Shown here in pieces: positions 13,101 to 22,615 of a stretch of DNA of 64,000 bases. The stretch is from Alopecurus myosuroides. Lineage: Eukaryota; Streptophyta; Magnoliopsida; Poales; Poaceae. How positions within the stretch are numbered: position 1 is the stretch's first letter; every line of letters starts with the position of its first letter. Under the pieces are notes generated by a model. The model was not told the origin of the DNA, did not search any database, and saw only the letters and a program-made list of their open reading frames with translations. The stretch is from NCBI GenBank assembly GCA_028641055.1, contig CM054061.1, forward strand, positions 111,608,019 to 111,672,018, written 5' to 3'. The translations under genes were made by a program, and so were the position numbers.

Positions 13101-14383
13101 CCAAATCGCCACACCTAGTTCGGGCTTTCCATTTGCTGCACGCATATGCAGGTACGAACCCGAGGCCAGGGTGGAATTTTTGTAGTCGGCATTTAGGGCG
13201 GCGTGGTCTTCCAGTGCTATGAGGGTCCCCCTTTTCTTCGTGGGGGCTCGATTAGCCGCACACGCACAGCACGTGGTTCTTTGGGCTTGATGCGAAGAAG
13301 AGTTGAGTTGTGTTGAGTGCCTCGCTTGGTGGGTTTGATTCCCGTCTGGCGGGATATTCTTACGTGTACGGCTACATTGGTGCATCCCTGCAGGGTTAAA
13401 TCTTCTCGAGAAGCCGTGTTGTCCGCGGATATGGATGACTTGGTGAAAGTACTGGCTAACAAGTACTCAGAACAACTTACACCTAACTAATGCTAATTTT
13501 GACTAGTAATAGGATCATTGACACAATAAGTTGAACATCATTAATCCAACTGTGTGAGTTATCCTTGGGTTGCTTCCTTAGTAGGGGGTAACATTGGATG
13601 GGTTTGTTTGAAGTTAGTTGCAGTTGGTTACGAAACGCGATCTTATCTTCTTTTTGTTAGCCGGAAGTTGTAGTATGTCTCTGTAGTTGGTTAGTGCAGC
13701 CCGCTGCAGCATCTTTTATATCACATATTCTTCCGTTGAACCTAAACCATTTGTACCTGGTGTTGCCGGGTACACTTTGGTGAAGTGTGAGTCTTTCTTG
13801 CCAGTACTTGTATGTACTGACCACTTTGGGGTTGTGGTTTCCGCAGACTACGATTCCGAGGATCCCCATGGTGGCTACTACGTGGAGTACGACGAGACTG
13901 TTGACGAGTAGATAGCGGACCCGGGCAGGATCCGAGACTACGTGGATGGGCTCCATTTTCCTTTCATTCTCGGCCTCTTAGGCCTATTTGGATTTGTCTG
14001 TACTCAGACACTTTGAGTGCTTCCGCTGTGATGTAATGATGATATGTTGGGACATGTGTCCTTTGGATGATTGTATTTGCTATTCTCTGCTCTAGTGAGA
14101 GCCATTTGCAACTTATTTCCATCTTTTGTGTCTTAGAGATCTGTTGTGGTATCATTTCGTTTAACGCCGTTGACGTACCATGTGTGTATGGTATGAAGTA
14201 CGTCAATGGTAGTATCCTGATCTCTATGGGATGGTTTACATCGACGGTGGATAGTAGAGATTGGTTGTCGCACTATATGTGCTGGCCTACTCGTAAGAGG
14301 ATGCGGGTGCAGGTAGGCCCCGTAATCCAATCATCTACTATTCAACGGCCCGGTGAGTATCCTATAGAAGTCAGGGTGCGACA
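10101..14383 (+). repeat. 3' LTR of the Tekay-type element (~4.28 kb)
   Basis: It starts TGTAACATCCC after the polypurine tract and ends TGCGACA. The first part is A/T-rich, followed by a GC-rich block at ~10730-11640, another A/T-rich block at ~11690-12460, and a mixed 3' third. The part from 11158 matches the 5' LTR closely. No coding region is supported. Confidence 0.92.
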
Positions 14384-15267
14384 TCGGGTATCTTGCTCCA
14401 TACAAGGGACAGAAGTACCATCTGCTGGAGTTTCGACAAGGACGCAGACCAAGTGGAAAACAAGAAGTTTTTAATCATGCTCATGCCTCACTTAGAAATG
14501 TCATTGAGCGGGCATTTGGTGTGTTGAAGATGAAGTGGCGTATTTTACTACACATCAAAAGTTACCCCATAGATAAGCAAGCTCGCATCATAGTGGCATG
14601 TCTGGCACTCCACAACTGGATAAGAGAGAGTAATCTCCATGACAAGGAGTTCTATAAGTGCGATCAAAATGAGAACTATATGCCGGGAAACATACAACCT
14701 GAGCCATATGTAGCACTTCCTGGACTTCAGTTGGGGGTTGAGCATGGCAATATGAATGTCACTCGTGAAAATATAGCAGATGCTTTGATCGGAGATGTGT
14801 AGCTAGTTTGGTTACAATGACTAGACTTCTATTTTGTTCTTAACTAATTGTAATATGAGAACCACCATATATTTTGTTGTTATGTAGTGTGTATCTCCGG
14901 TATGTGTTATGTTTAACCATGAAAGTCTATTATAATGTGGCCGGATATATTCATACATTCGTATAATTTTATTTATTACAATCATTTATTTAACTAACAT
15001 AAAAAAATTATATTAGAAAATGGGCTAAGCATATTATTTGACCTACTAGAAAACATAATTAGCAAAATAATCGTAACTCTGGTACTCATACATCATCTAG
15101 CGCATAAGGGTATTTTACACTTTCTGCACCAGCTACATGTCTCACAAGCCATCCCAAAAGGAGGTTGCCAAACACCATTTTTGTATTTCACCAGCCGTCC
15201 AGCTGCTTCTCAGAACCTACCAGCTCCAGCTGCTTGTCCTCCAGCTGCAGCTCAAACAAACAGGCCC
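14384..15267 (+). mobile_element. PIF/Harbinger DNA transposon, right part only
   Basis: This is the 3' portion of a PIF/Harbinger element cut by the Tekay insertion. It contains the C-terminal transposase coding region (14386-14802), about 440 bp of A/T-rich 3' sequence, and an outer end whose reverse complement reads GGGCCTGTTTGTTTGAGC, typical of Tourist/Harbinger termini. TAA follows directly, matching the family's 3-bp TWA target-site duplication. The left part should lie beyond the window, on the far side of the retrotransposon. Confidence 0.85.
14386..14802 (+). pseudogene. PIF/Harbinger transposase, C-terminal ~138 residues
   Basis: The frame from 14386 (GYLAPYKGQKYHL) runs without a break to the stop at 14800-14802. 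It carries the signature block NHAHASLRNVIERAFGVLK, then KMKWRILL and a CLALHNWIRE segment. This is the end of the DDE_Tnp_4 (PF13359) nuclease fold, and the glutamate of the NVIER motif is the likely third catalytic acid. The protein would cut and paste the element with its Myb-like partner. Here it is truncated at the N-terminus exactly at the Tekay LTR end, so no full protein can be made. There are no internal stops, so it was probably intact when the retrotransposon landed. Confidence 0.88.
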
Positions 15268-15270
15268 TAA
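15244..15270. repeat. Right terminal inverted repeat and TAA duplication of the first Harbinger
   Basis: The element ends ...CAAACAAACAGGCCC at 15267, followed by TAA at 15268-15270, the expected Harbinger target-site trinucleotide. The mate repeat is outside the window. Confidence 0.75.
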
Positions 15271-15417
15271 GGATTTGAAGCAGACCGTTGTCAACGGGTT
15301 GATCGCAACAAAGCCCCACCCACTGTGGAGGAGGAGACTGACACGGAATTCCTGTCGCACAAGTGTAGGCTCCAGGACTTGCAGCAGCAGCAGCAGCTAA
15401 CTACAACATCTCAGCAG
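15271..15417 (+). pseudogene. Possible host exon fragment next to the Harbinger insertion
   Basis: An open frame with gene-like composition follows the TAA. It reads GFEADRCQRVDRNKAPP, an acidic segment, and a short glutamine run encoded by repeated CAG (about 15376-15395). It ends CAGCAG|GTGTGT near 15417, which resembles a splice donor. I do not recognise the protein. It could be a real exon remnant into which the Harbinger inserted, or chance. No partner exon was found nearby. Confidence 0.25.
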
Positions 15418-15540
15418 GTGTGTGTCGCTGTCATCACCTAGCTTCCCTCACGAGTCACGAAGTATCACCATATTGCTTAAGTCTAATTTGCATCATATGT
15501 TAGTATGTCAAAGCTCAAAATTAGATTAACCAGCCTCATA

Positions 15541-15623
15541 CTCCCTCCGTTCGGAATTAGATGACTTGTGTTTGTCCAAATAGGGATGTATATCACAAGT
15601 CATGTAATTCCGAACGGAGGGAG
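15541..15623. mobile_element. Stowaway MITE, 83 bp
   Basis: The terminal inverted repeat CTCCCTCCGTTCGGAATTA...CCGAACGGAGGGAG is flanked on both sides by TA. An inner inverted pair (GACTTGTG / CACAAGTC) allows a near-complete hairpin. This is a typical Stowaway (Tc1/mariner-mobilised) MITE of Triticeae. Confidence 0.93.
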
Positions 15624-16304
15624 TATAAGTTAACTAAGTAGCACCAACGTAACCTCACAAGAGGAAGCTGTTACTTGCTTCATACTGTATGTCTGTATCA
15701 CCTAGTGAAAATCTAATTATGGACGGACTTAGGGTGTGCCCATTTGAGAGCTGTCGATGGGAGGAGTTGAGAAATAGTAGGAGATGAAGAAGGAGTAGGG
15801 GCAGTGGGGCTGATCTCGATGCCGACCACAACTGCGCACAATAATACATAAGACGCCATGTCGCTTATTGCTCATGCAGTTTGTTATAAATTGGCAACAC
15901 AACTACACTTTTTCATAGTTGCAAGATGGTTTCTCTGAATTCTTCAAGCTAATTAGCTAAACACAGGCTCGTTTTCCATAACTAAAACTTATGCAGGCAG
16001 GTTGGTTCAAGTTTCAGAAGTCGTAGGGGCTATCTTTGCAATTAGTTTGTGGCCGTCTAGTTTAGTTTATCCGTGCATGTGCCATGTGCTGGGTTTGAAG
16101 GCCATTGCTTCCGCTGTTTGGACTTCTTATGGAAGTGGTATGTTGGGCTCTTGCTTCAGCTCACCAGACATTTAAAAACTGGCTGGTTTAGACCAACAAT
16201 CCAACGGGCAGGATCAGCTAGCCCCGGCCGAAGTGTTGTGACTGGATTTCTCCTGTTGGGCCACCATGCTGAGCCGGGTCAGGCAAATTTTATCACAACA
16301 GCAG
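15624..16304. other. Unassigned sequence
   Basis: No supported gene or mobile element was seen. Short open frames lack recognisable motifs. The stretch may be old host intergenic DNA between two Harbinger insertions. Confidence 0.4.
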
Positions 16305-16307
16305 TAA

Positions 16308-18004
16308 GGAGCATCTCTAGCAGACTCCTTATCCCGCGAGCCCTTAAACACGGATAACGGGCGCAAAAAACGCGGCTTTATGGGCCGAAAAAGGCCGGGG
16401 CGGAACAGACACCCCAAATCGGTTAGGATTTTTTATTTCAGGAGTCTGTTCCGCCGCGGCGGAATCTAAGCTCTCAAACAAACTATGTCACCATTTCAAC
16501 ACATATATGTCATCACATATGTATACACAAATTAATATCAAACCTTGTCAACTAAAATATAGATAAATTGTATATTGTACAGTACAAGAATAATTCATTA
16601 TTACAACACATGAAAATCTTGCAATTAAAAAAACAATCCAATACAAGAATTGTCTCAAGCTCAATGAATGGTTCAAATAGTACAACAAATATTCTCAAAT
16701 GAAAGAATGTCTTTACTCCCCATGCTTCTGCCACACATGCTCAATTAGATCAACTTGCAGCTGTGTGTGAGTGTCACGATTCTCAATTTCCCGGTAGGTC
16801 TCAAGAAATGCTTGTACCTTGTCTGGGTTTCTTGCTGGCTTGACACGACTACCCACAGTGTCATAGAACTCTAAGCCCAGGCCTCTCATCCTCAATGATC
16901 ATGTTGTGAAGAACCACACATGTCATTATGTTTTTCAGTGTTTTCTTGTCCCAGAACCGAGCAGGCCCTTGGACAATGGCAAATCTTGCTTGCGAAACAC
17001 CGAACGCTCTTTCAATATCCTTTCGTCACGGCTCTTGTTACTTGGCAAATTCAGATTGTTTCCTAGTAGTGGGTTTTGAAATAGTCTTCACGAAGGTACA
17101 CCATGGAGGGTTGCAAGCAGGGGCATCTCCATTTGCAAGTCTACGGATAAGATGGAAACGGTGCATGACATTGATGTCGTTGAGGGTTCCCGGCAAACCA
17201 AAGAAAGAATGCCATATCCACAAGTCCTAGGATGCAACCGCCTCTAAAACAATGGTTGCATCACGGTTTTTGCCACAATATTGCCCATGCCATGCCTTCG
17301 TACAATTCTTCCAAGTCCAGTGCATACAGTCTATATTACCTAGGCATCCCGGCCATCCTCTTTCAACATTTTCCGACATCAACTTCACTGTGTCTTCTTC
17401 GGTCGGTGATCAAAGATATGTCGGACCAAAGACATGAATTATGACTTTGGAAAACCTACACACATACTCGATTGCCGTATCTTCTCCAATGCGGAGGAAC
17501 TCATCGGTATAGTCCGCCAGAATACCATACACAATCACTCTCATCGCGGCGGAGATCTTTTGTTACGCGCTGAATCCAATCAATCTCGCAACGTTCCTCC
17601 GACGAGTGAAGAAATGGCAGTTCCCTCACACGCTTCAACAATTTTAACAAACAGAGAGCGGCACATTCGGTACCTTCGTCGGAAGAGATGAGCATGATAG
17701 GTGGGATTGTTGGCGAAGTAATCTTGCATCAGCATCTCGTGTCCGGGTTGCCCGTTGCGCGGGATGCAAAGCCGCCCGACCTTGGATCCTCGGCGGCGCG
17801 CTCTTTTACACCTGTCTTCGAAATCCTTCACAGCGAGGACGACGACTATCATCTTCCGGTGGTGGTTCGCGAGCAAGTTCTCAATGTCCGAGTCGTCATC
17901 CGACGAGGAATCCTCGAGCAGAAATTACTCGCACGGTGTCAAATCCATCTTCGAGTTGGAAAAGAAGAAAAAACGGCGGGTGTGAGGGAATTCGTACCAA
18001 AAAT
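16308..18004 (-). mobile_element. Second Harbinger transposon relic (minus strand)
   Basis: The element starts with GGAGCATCTCTAGCAGACTCC directly after TAA (16305-16307), fitting a Harbinger terminus and target duplication. A/T-rich 3' sequence follows and then a degraded transposase read right to left. Its 5' leader is cut near 18000-18014, where LINE sequence begins. The opposite terminal repeat was not found. It belongs to a different Harbinger lineage from 14384-15267, because the termini and transposase sequences differ. Confidence 0.75.
16713..17948 (-). pseudogene. HARBI1-like transposase relic
   Basis: Read on the minus strand from ATG 17948 (MDLTPCE, then a stop), several frames together cover a HARBI1-like nuclease. 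These include an acidic serine-rich N-terminus, RRRYRMCRSLFVKIVEACE (17640-17700), an IDCMHWTWKNC block near 17310 with the first catalytic aspartate, LWIWHSFFGLPGTLNDINV (17170-17220), and a C-terminal piece ending at 16713. Frameshifts and stops break it repeatedly. The DAPACN-PPWCTFVKT join near 17110-17130 lacks about 20 residues that normally hold the second catalytic aspartate. It cannot encode an active enzyme. The family assignment is from recalled block motifs. Confidence 0.8.
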
Positions 18005-18927
18005 CTGCGCATCCAAGCTCAGTTGTGATGGCCGTGGCATCGGTGGGCTCGCAATGTAGTAGTGCAACAGAGCTCTGGGTGTAATTCACGAGAAGGCCGG
18101 AAGATTGCCCGAAGATCTGCAGGATTCCTTTCACGGCAGATATGTCACTGTGGGTTGGGTGGAAAAATAGCACCACATCATTGACATAGAGCGACATCTG
18201 CGGGGAATCCTCGAGCAGAAATTTCCTCGCACGATGCCATTCAGCAGCACAACGGTGCTCGCGGAACAGAAGAGGATTGCAAGCCAATCGAGAAACTTGT
18301 CCCCAAAGCCGTATCGGCGCAAAACCTCAAAGAGGAAGGGCCATGATATAGAATCGAAGGCGCGGGCGAGGTCAATCTTGAGGAGTGCGCGCGGCTCTCG
18401 CAGTTGATGCAACAGGCGTGCCGATTGGCGGGCCAGGGTGAAGTTGTCGTGTAGGCAACGTCGGGCGATGAACGCATTCCGACTCGTGCTGACTAGGCTG
18501 TTTAGCTTCGGCGCCAGGCACATCGAGAGCGTTTTGGCGAAGAGCTTGGCCATAAAATGTATAAGACTGATGGGCCGGTTGTCGCCAATGGAAGCAGTGT
18601 CAGGGCGTTTGGGCAGTAGGGTTAGCATTGCCTAGTTGAGGCGATGAAACCCTCTCCCTCTGGTTGCGAACTGTTGCTCGAACAGAGCCACAAAGTCCTC
18701 CTTTATAGTATTCCAACAGGCGCGCGGGCAATCGGTTGATCACACGCTCTATCTCGGTCGCCGTGAAGGGCTCCTCAAGATCATGCAGGTCGGTGGATGG
18801 CATGATCAGGTGATGCGGGTCAAGGGAGTGCTCACGCTCAATGTCCGTCCCAATGAGTGCCTCAAAGTGTTGAAACGCTACAGCAGCCATATCGGCAGGG
18901 TCGGAAGTGATGCGAGTGGGTGTGACG
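18005..18927 (-). pseudogene. LINE ORF2 fragment: reverse transcriptase (3' half of the split LINE)
   Basis: Minus-strand frames contain the linker after the endonuclease (DPADMAAVAFQHFEALIG, 18830-18905), the RT blocks DNRPISLIHFMAKLFAK (~18530-18580) and KIDLARAFDSISWPFLFEVL (~18330-18390), and a YxDD-type segment YVNDVVLFF (~18165-18195). The catalytic motif reads V-N-D-V rather than A-D-D. About 40 residues normally between the LLNG and YADD blocks are missing and replaced by a short foreign filler (18204-18232). The fragment stops inside RT at the Harbinger junction, so the thumb and 3' tail are lost. It continues the endonuclease piece at 24720-26909, from which the copia composite separates it. 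Several frameshifts make it non-functional. Confidence 0.82.
18204..18232. other. Filler DNA at a LINE deletion, copied from the adjacent Harbinger
   Basis: These 29 bases nearly match 17907-17934 in the Harbinger leader (one indel and one substitution), in the same orientation. They sit exactly where the RT coding sequence loses about 40 residues. This fits end-joining repair that copied a nearby template. Confidence 0.7.
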
Positions 18928-18974
18928 TATAGAATTGTTGCACTAGCCATATAATCCAAAAGTCTGAACTGATG
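18928..18974 (-). repeat. Left 47-bp inverted arm, SMART LTR fragment
   Basis: It matches the 3' half of the SMART LTR in minus orientation and mirrors 24641-24687 with one mismatch. Both arms share the private variant ATAATCC where other SMARTs here have ATAGACC, so they come from one source. Confidence 0.88.
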
Positions 18975-18981
18975 CAAAAGG

Positions 18982-19209
18982 GAATCATAATTGGGGCCAT
19001 CATTGCCTGTTGCGTCAGCGCTATCCGCAGCAGACGAAGTGGAGGGCGACATGTGGCCACTGTCGCCTGGAGGTTCCTCACATGCAGCGCCAGCGCCCGA
19101 CCGCACGGGCGACGAGGCGGAGTGCGGGTCGGGGCGGCTGTTCGGCGCAGTAGCTCCACCCGACCGCACGGTTGCCGAGGAAGAGTGCGGGTCGGGGCAG
19201 CTGTTCTGC
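18982..19209 (-). repeat. Terminal redundancy of the permuted copia, left copy (228 bp)
   Basis: It is a near-identical direct repeat of 24381-24608, encoding the proline/serine-rich spacer between integrase and RT ([14 protein letters not shown] type repeats). Confidence 0.92.
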
Positions 19210-22036
19210 TCGGTGGCTCCATCCGACCGCACAGTGGCCGAGGAAGAGTGCGGGTCGGGGCTCTGTTCGGAAGGGGAGCTAAGCGCAGCGCTGCTGCTGT
19301 CAGTGGAGAGATCCGGCACGGAAACCCGAGGGGAATCAACCTCGGGATCAGCATGTTCAGTCTGAAAATCCGTGCTGTCCCTTCCATGCTGGTAGCATCA
19401 TTTGAGGTGCTGTTTGAAGGCAATTCCTCCGAATTTTCAGCAGTATCTGTAGGATGAGTATCAACAGCAACCTGGGGTATAATGTTAGTGGGAACAAGAC
19501 GCAAATAATGATCATTGGTTTGCACACCCCTATCCGAACATGGAGTAGATGAATCATGTTGAGAAATAAGTAAAATTTCATCCCGTAGACGTCTACCCGC
19601 ATTGGGATTGAGGGATGCAAAAGGGAAGATGTGTTCATCTAAAACAACATCACGAGAGATATACACACGTCCTGTGGCTACATCAAGACATTTTACTCCT
19701 TTGTGTCGTGGACTATAGCCAAGAAAAACACATTGTTTTGATCGAAAAGAAAGTTTGTGCTTGTTATAGGGACGAAGATTTGGCCAACAAGCACAACCAA
19801 AGATTCTAAGAGACTCATACTGTGGTGTAACTTGAAGTAGTTTTTTAGTGGGAGAGGCAAAGTTTAGGACTTTTGTAGGAAGCATATTGATAAGAAAAGT
19901 AGCTGTAATGAATGCATCATCCCAATACTTGAGAGGCATGGAGGCATTAGCAAGTAGGGCAAGGCCTACTTCAACAATATGACGGTGTTTGCGTTCAGCA
20001 GAACCGTTTTGTTGATGGGCATTAGGACATGAGACATGATGAACAATGCCTACACGTTGAAAGAAACTATTTAATTTTTCATATTCACCACCCCAATCAG
20101 TTTGCATGGTGAGAATTTTGCGACCAAACTGGCGCTCAACATACTGTTGAAAATCAAGAAAGACCTGATAAACCTCAGAACGTTTCTTGAGTAAATAAAT
20201 CCAAGTAAATTTGCTAAAATCATCAATGAAGCTTACATAATATGCATGTTTTCTTACAGAAAGAGGAGCTGGACCCCATACGTCAGAAAATATTTGTTCC
20301 AGAGGAACAGTGGACACACTACTGGATACAGGATAGGGTAGCTGACGACTCTTTGCCTGTTGACAAAGATCACATATGTAAGGATTTATTTCTGGAGAAT
20401 ATAAAATTTTATGCTTCCTAAGAATTTGCTGAACAATAAACGAAGATGGATGTCCTAAACGACGATGCCACGTAGAGGATGAAGCCTGAACAGTAACCAG
20501 AGCATGCTTGGGGTCCGAAACTGGAACAAGAGGATACAGGCCACCATGACAAGGACCCCTAAAGATGATTTGATGTGTTGCCTGATCCTTAATCAAGAAA
20601 AAGAAAGGGTGAATTTCCATGTAACAATTGTTATCAAGACTGAGTTTATGAGCAGAAATTAAACTCATAGATGCATCAGGGACATGTAAAATATTGCGAA
20701 GTTGGAGAGAACTATCAGGGGTGTGCAAAACAGAATGACCAATATTAGCAATATCCATACCTTGTCCACTAGCATTATTAACTTTTGTCTCCTTTGGTGG
20801 CTTGTCATCATCATCATCATCACCATAGCGCCACCAACATTCATCCGCAGGATGTCCCTCCTTCTTACAGATCTGACAGAACACACCATCTTGCCATGGA
20901 GAAGCACGGCGATCTTTACGCTGCTGTTTCTGACGATTCTGATTCTGACGTGGACGTTGCTGTTGTTGGGGTTGTTGCGGGGGAGGAGAAGGACGTGGCT
21001 GGGGTGGCATGTATGGGGGCTGTGGGTATGGTGTCGGGTAGGGTAGGTGGTAGGGTGGCGGGTATGGGGGCTTTGGGGCGTAAGGGGGCATGTATGGCGC
21101 AGGGGGGTAGGCGGGTGCATAGGGTGATGGCATAGGTTGATGCGGTGGCATAGGAGGTGGGTGCTGCTGTGGGAAGTACGGAGCCGTGGGCATGTAGGGA
21201 GCAGGCGACATAGGATATTGCTGGGCCGGCAGCATAGGAACCTGCTGCTGATGGTGGGGAGGCATGTATGACCGAGCCGCGCCACCATAAGGTACCCGAG
21301 GGGCGGCATTAACAGAGGACATGAAAGATCCACCACCGGTACCTAAGGCAGTATTTGCTGTGGAGAGCATAGCATCACGACATTCATAAGAAAGAAGTTG
21401 AGAGCACATATCATTGAGAGACGTGGAAGGAACCACTTTGAGAGCAGCAACAAACCCATTATAAGAGCTATCAAGTCCATTCATGATATAATCCTTGAGT
21501 TCATCTTCATCAACAATTTTTCCAGCAGTAGCAAGTTCAGAGGCAAAACCTTTCATCTTGGTGATGTATTGCTGAGCAGTCATATCCTGTTTCTTCGTAT
21601 TTGTAAGAGCACCACGAAGATTAGAGACACGTGACTTGGATGTTGCGAGGAAAACAGATTATGAATTGCACTCCAAACTTCAGCGGCATGAACCAATCCA
21701 TAAACATGAGAAAGAATTTCGTCTGACAGGGAGTTGACGATATAGCTAACAACCTGTTGATCACGAGTAATCCACACATCGTATGCAGGGTTGGGGACCT
21801 GCGTCTTCTTCTGGTTGGAGTCCTCATGTTCTAGGAACTCGGGAGGAGCCGGTTCCAAGCCTTCTAGGAGGCGCATCACGCGGGCGCCACGCAGAGTGGG
21901 AAGGACCTGCGCTTGCCACGAGAGAAAATTCTCTCGGTTTAGCTGCGTGGATGGCGGTGCACCAATCGAGGAGCCACCGGTTGAGGAGCTGGCGCGCGGC
22001 CATGATGCTGCTGTGGGAACGGAAAGTAGGGGTTCT

Positions 22037-22120
22037 GGTTGGAGCGATCGAAGCAGCAGGGACAACGATCGATCAGCTGGTTGGAGCGATCGAAGCAGCA
22101 GGGACAACGACCGATCAGAA
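22037..22120. repeat. Two tandem 42-bp repeats in the copia 5' leader/gag start
   Basis: Two adjacent copies of a 42-base unit beginning GGTTGGAGCGATCGAAGCAG. Related GATCGATC-containing variants continue to about 22230. Confidence 0.8.
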
Positions 22121-22405
22121 GGCAGGTGTCGTTGTCGGGTCGGCCAGGAGATCGAGCAGAAGCCAAAACGCGGCTGATCGATCCGAAGGCAGAAGGCGTT
22201 GTCGTGGCGGCCAGGAGATCGATCGGAAGCCAAAAAGCGAGGCGATTCCGAGAGCGATCGTGAGCAGCAGTCGTAGACGTAGGTCCTGTAGAGGCTAGGT
22301 TGTAGGTCGTAGGTTGTTGGGTCGACGAAGATCGGCGACGGTCGTTTGACTGGCGGCGGCGACGGAGAGATCCGAGGCGGCGGCTAGATGGGTGGAAGGG
22401 AGGGG

Positions 22406-22415
22406 CCTGATACCA
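22406..22415 (-). promoter_or_regulatory. Copia primer-binding site
   Basis: The minus strand reads TGGTATCAGG directly after the LTR end ...CTTACA. It is an initiator tRNA-Met type site with a shortened match. Confidence 0.8.
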
Positions 22416-22597
22416 TGTAAGGGGCTAGATGTTGAAGTTTAGAGGGAACGGTCGTACCTGTTAGGGTCGCCGGGTACGTGTTAATATACACAGGAAAAGC
22501 CCCTGTGAAGGCAATACATGAGGAGTACGTATTGGGGTAGGGTACTACCCTATACCCAATCCGTACGGTACAAGGAAGGTGTACAATAACTCTAATA
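22416..22597 (-). repeat. Single internal LTR of the permuted copia (182 bp)
   Basis: On the minus strand it starts TATTAGAGTTATTGTACACC just after the polypurine tract and ends CTTACA just before the primer-binding site. The first dinucleotide TA instead of TG fits a G-to-A change. It has polypurine tract on one side and primer-binding site on the other, so this one LTR serves as both 3' and 5' LTR, as in a one-LTR circle. Confidence 0.82.
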
Positions 22598-22610
22598 CCC
22601 CCCCTTAATC
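22598..22610 (-). promoter_or_regulatory. Copia polypurine tract
   Basis: The minus strand reads GATTAAGGGGGGG directly before the LTR and just after the RNase H stop region. Confidence 0.82.
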
Positions 22611-22615
22611 GAAAC

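Larger units (their letters stand above)
908..14383 (+). mobile_element. Ty3/gypsy chromovirus, Tekay/Del type, nearly full length
   Basis: The order is 5' LTR (truncated at left), primer-binding site, extra decayed ORF, gag-pol with chromodomain, polypurine tract, 3' LTR. The domain order protease-RT-RNase H-integrase plus a C-terminal chromodomain and LTRs above 4 kb fit the Tekay (Del) chromovirus clade of plants. The two LTRs differ by only a few percent by eye, so insertion was recent in evolutionary terms. The element interrupts a PIF/Harbinger transposase gene, whose remainder begins directly at 14384. The clade is inferred from architecture and the chromodomain; no family name is assigned. 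Confidence 0.88.
18982..22233 (-). pseudogene. Copia gag-integrase half of the polyprotein
   Basis: The minus-strand frame begins within the leader near 22233. It contains the gag (UBN2-type) block LNRENFLSWQ at ~21940, then a frameshift near 21630. It continues through the rest of gag, a long proline-rich stretch with many PYMPP-type repeats, and the CCHC knuckle CQICKKEGHPADEC (~20838-20879). Integrase follows: GHPSS...CDLC zinc finger, then SDVWGP, QTDWGGEY and NGSAERKH carrying the D, D and E residues at about 20275, 20095 and 19995. The protease active site is absent: the frame passes directly from KVNNAS into SGQGMDIANIG, consistent with a deletion between two similar Ala-Ser-containing sequences. 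Without protease and with a frameshift the polyprotein is non-functional. Confidence 0.87.

Noticed and set aside
20700..21336. Open frames on several strands in a repetitive stretch and a CAT-type microsatellite near 20805
   Set aside because: The stretch encodes the proline-rich and aspartate-rich low-complexity part of copia gag, so its compositional bias opens other frames by chance.
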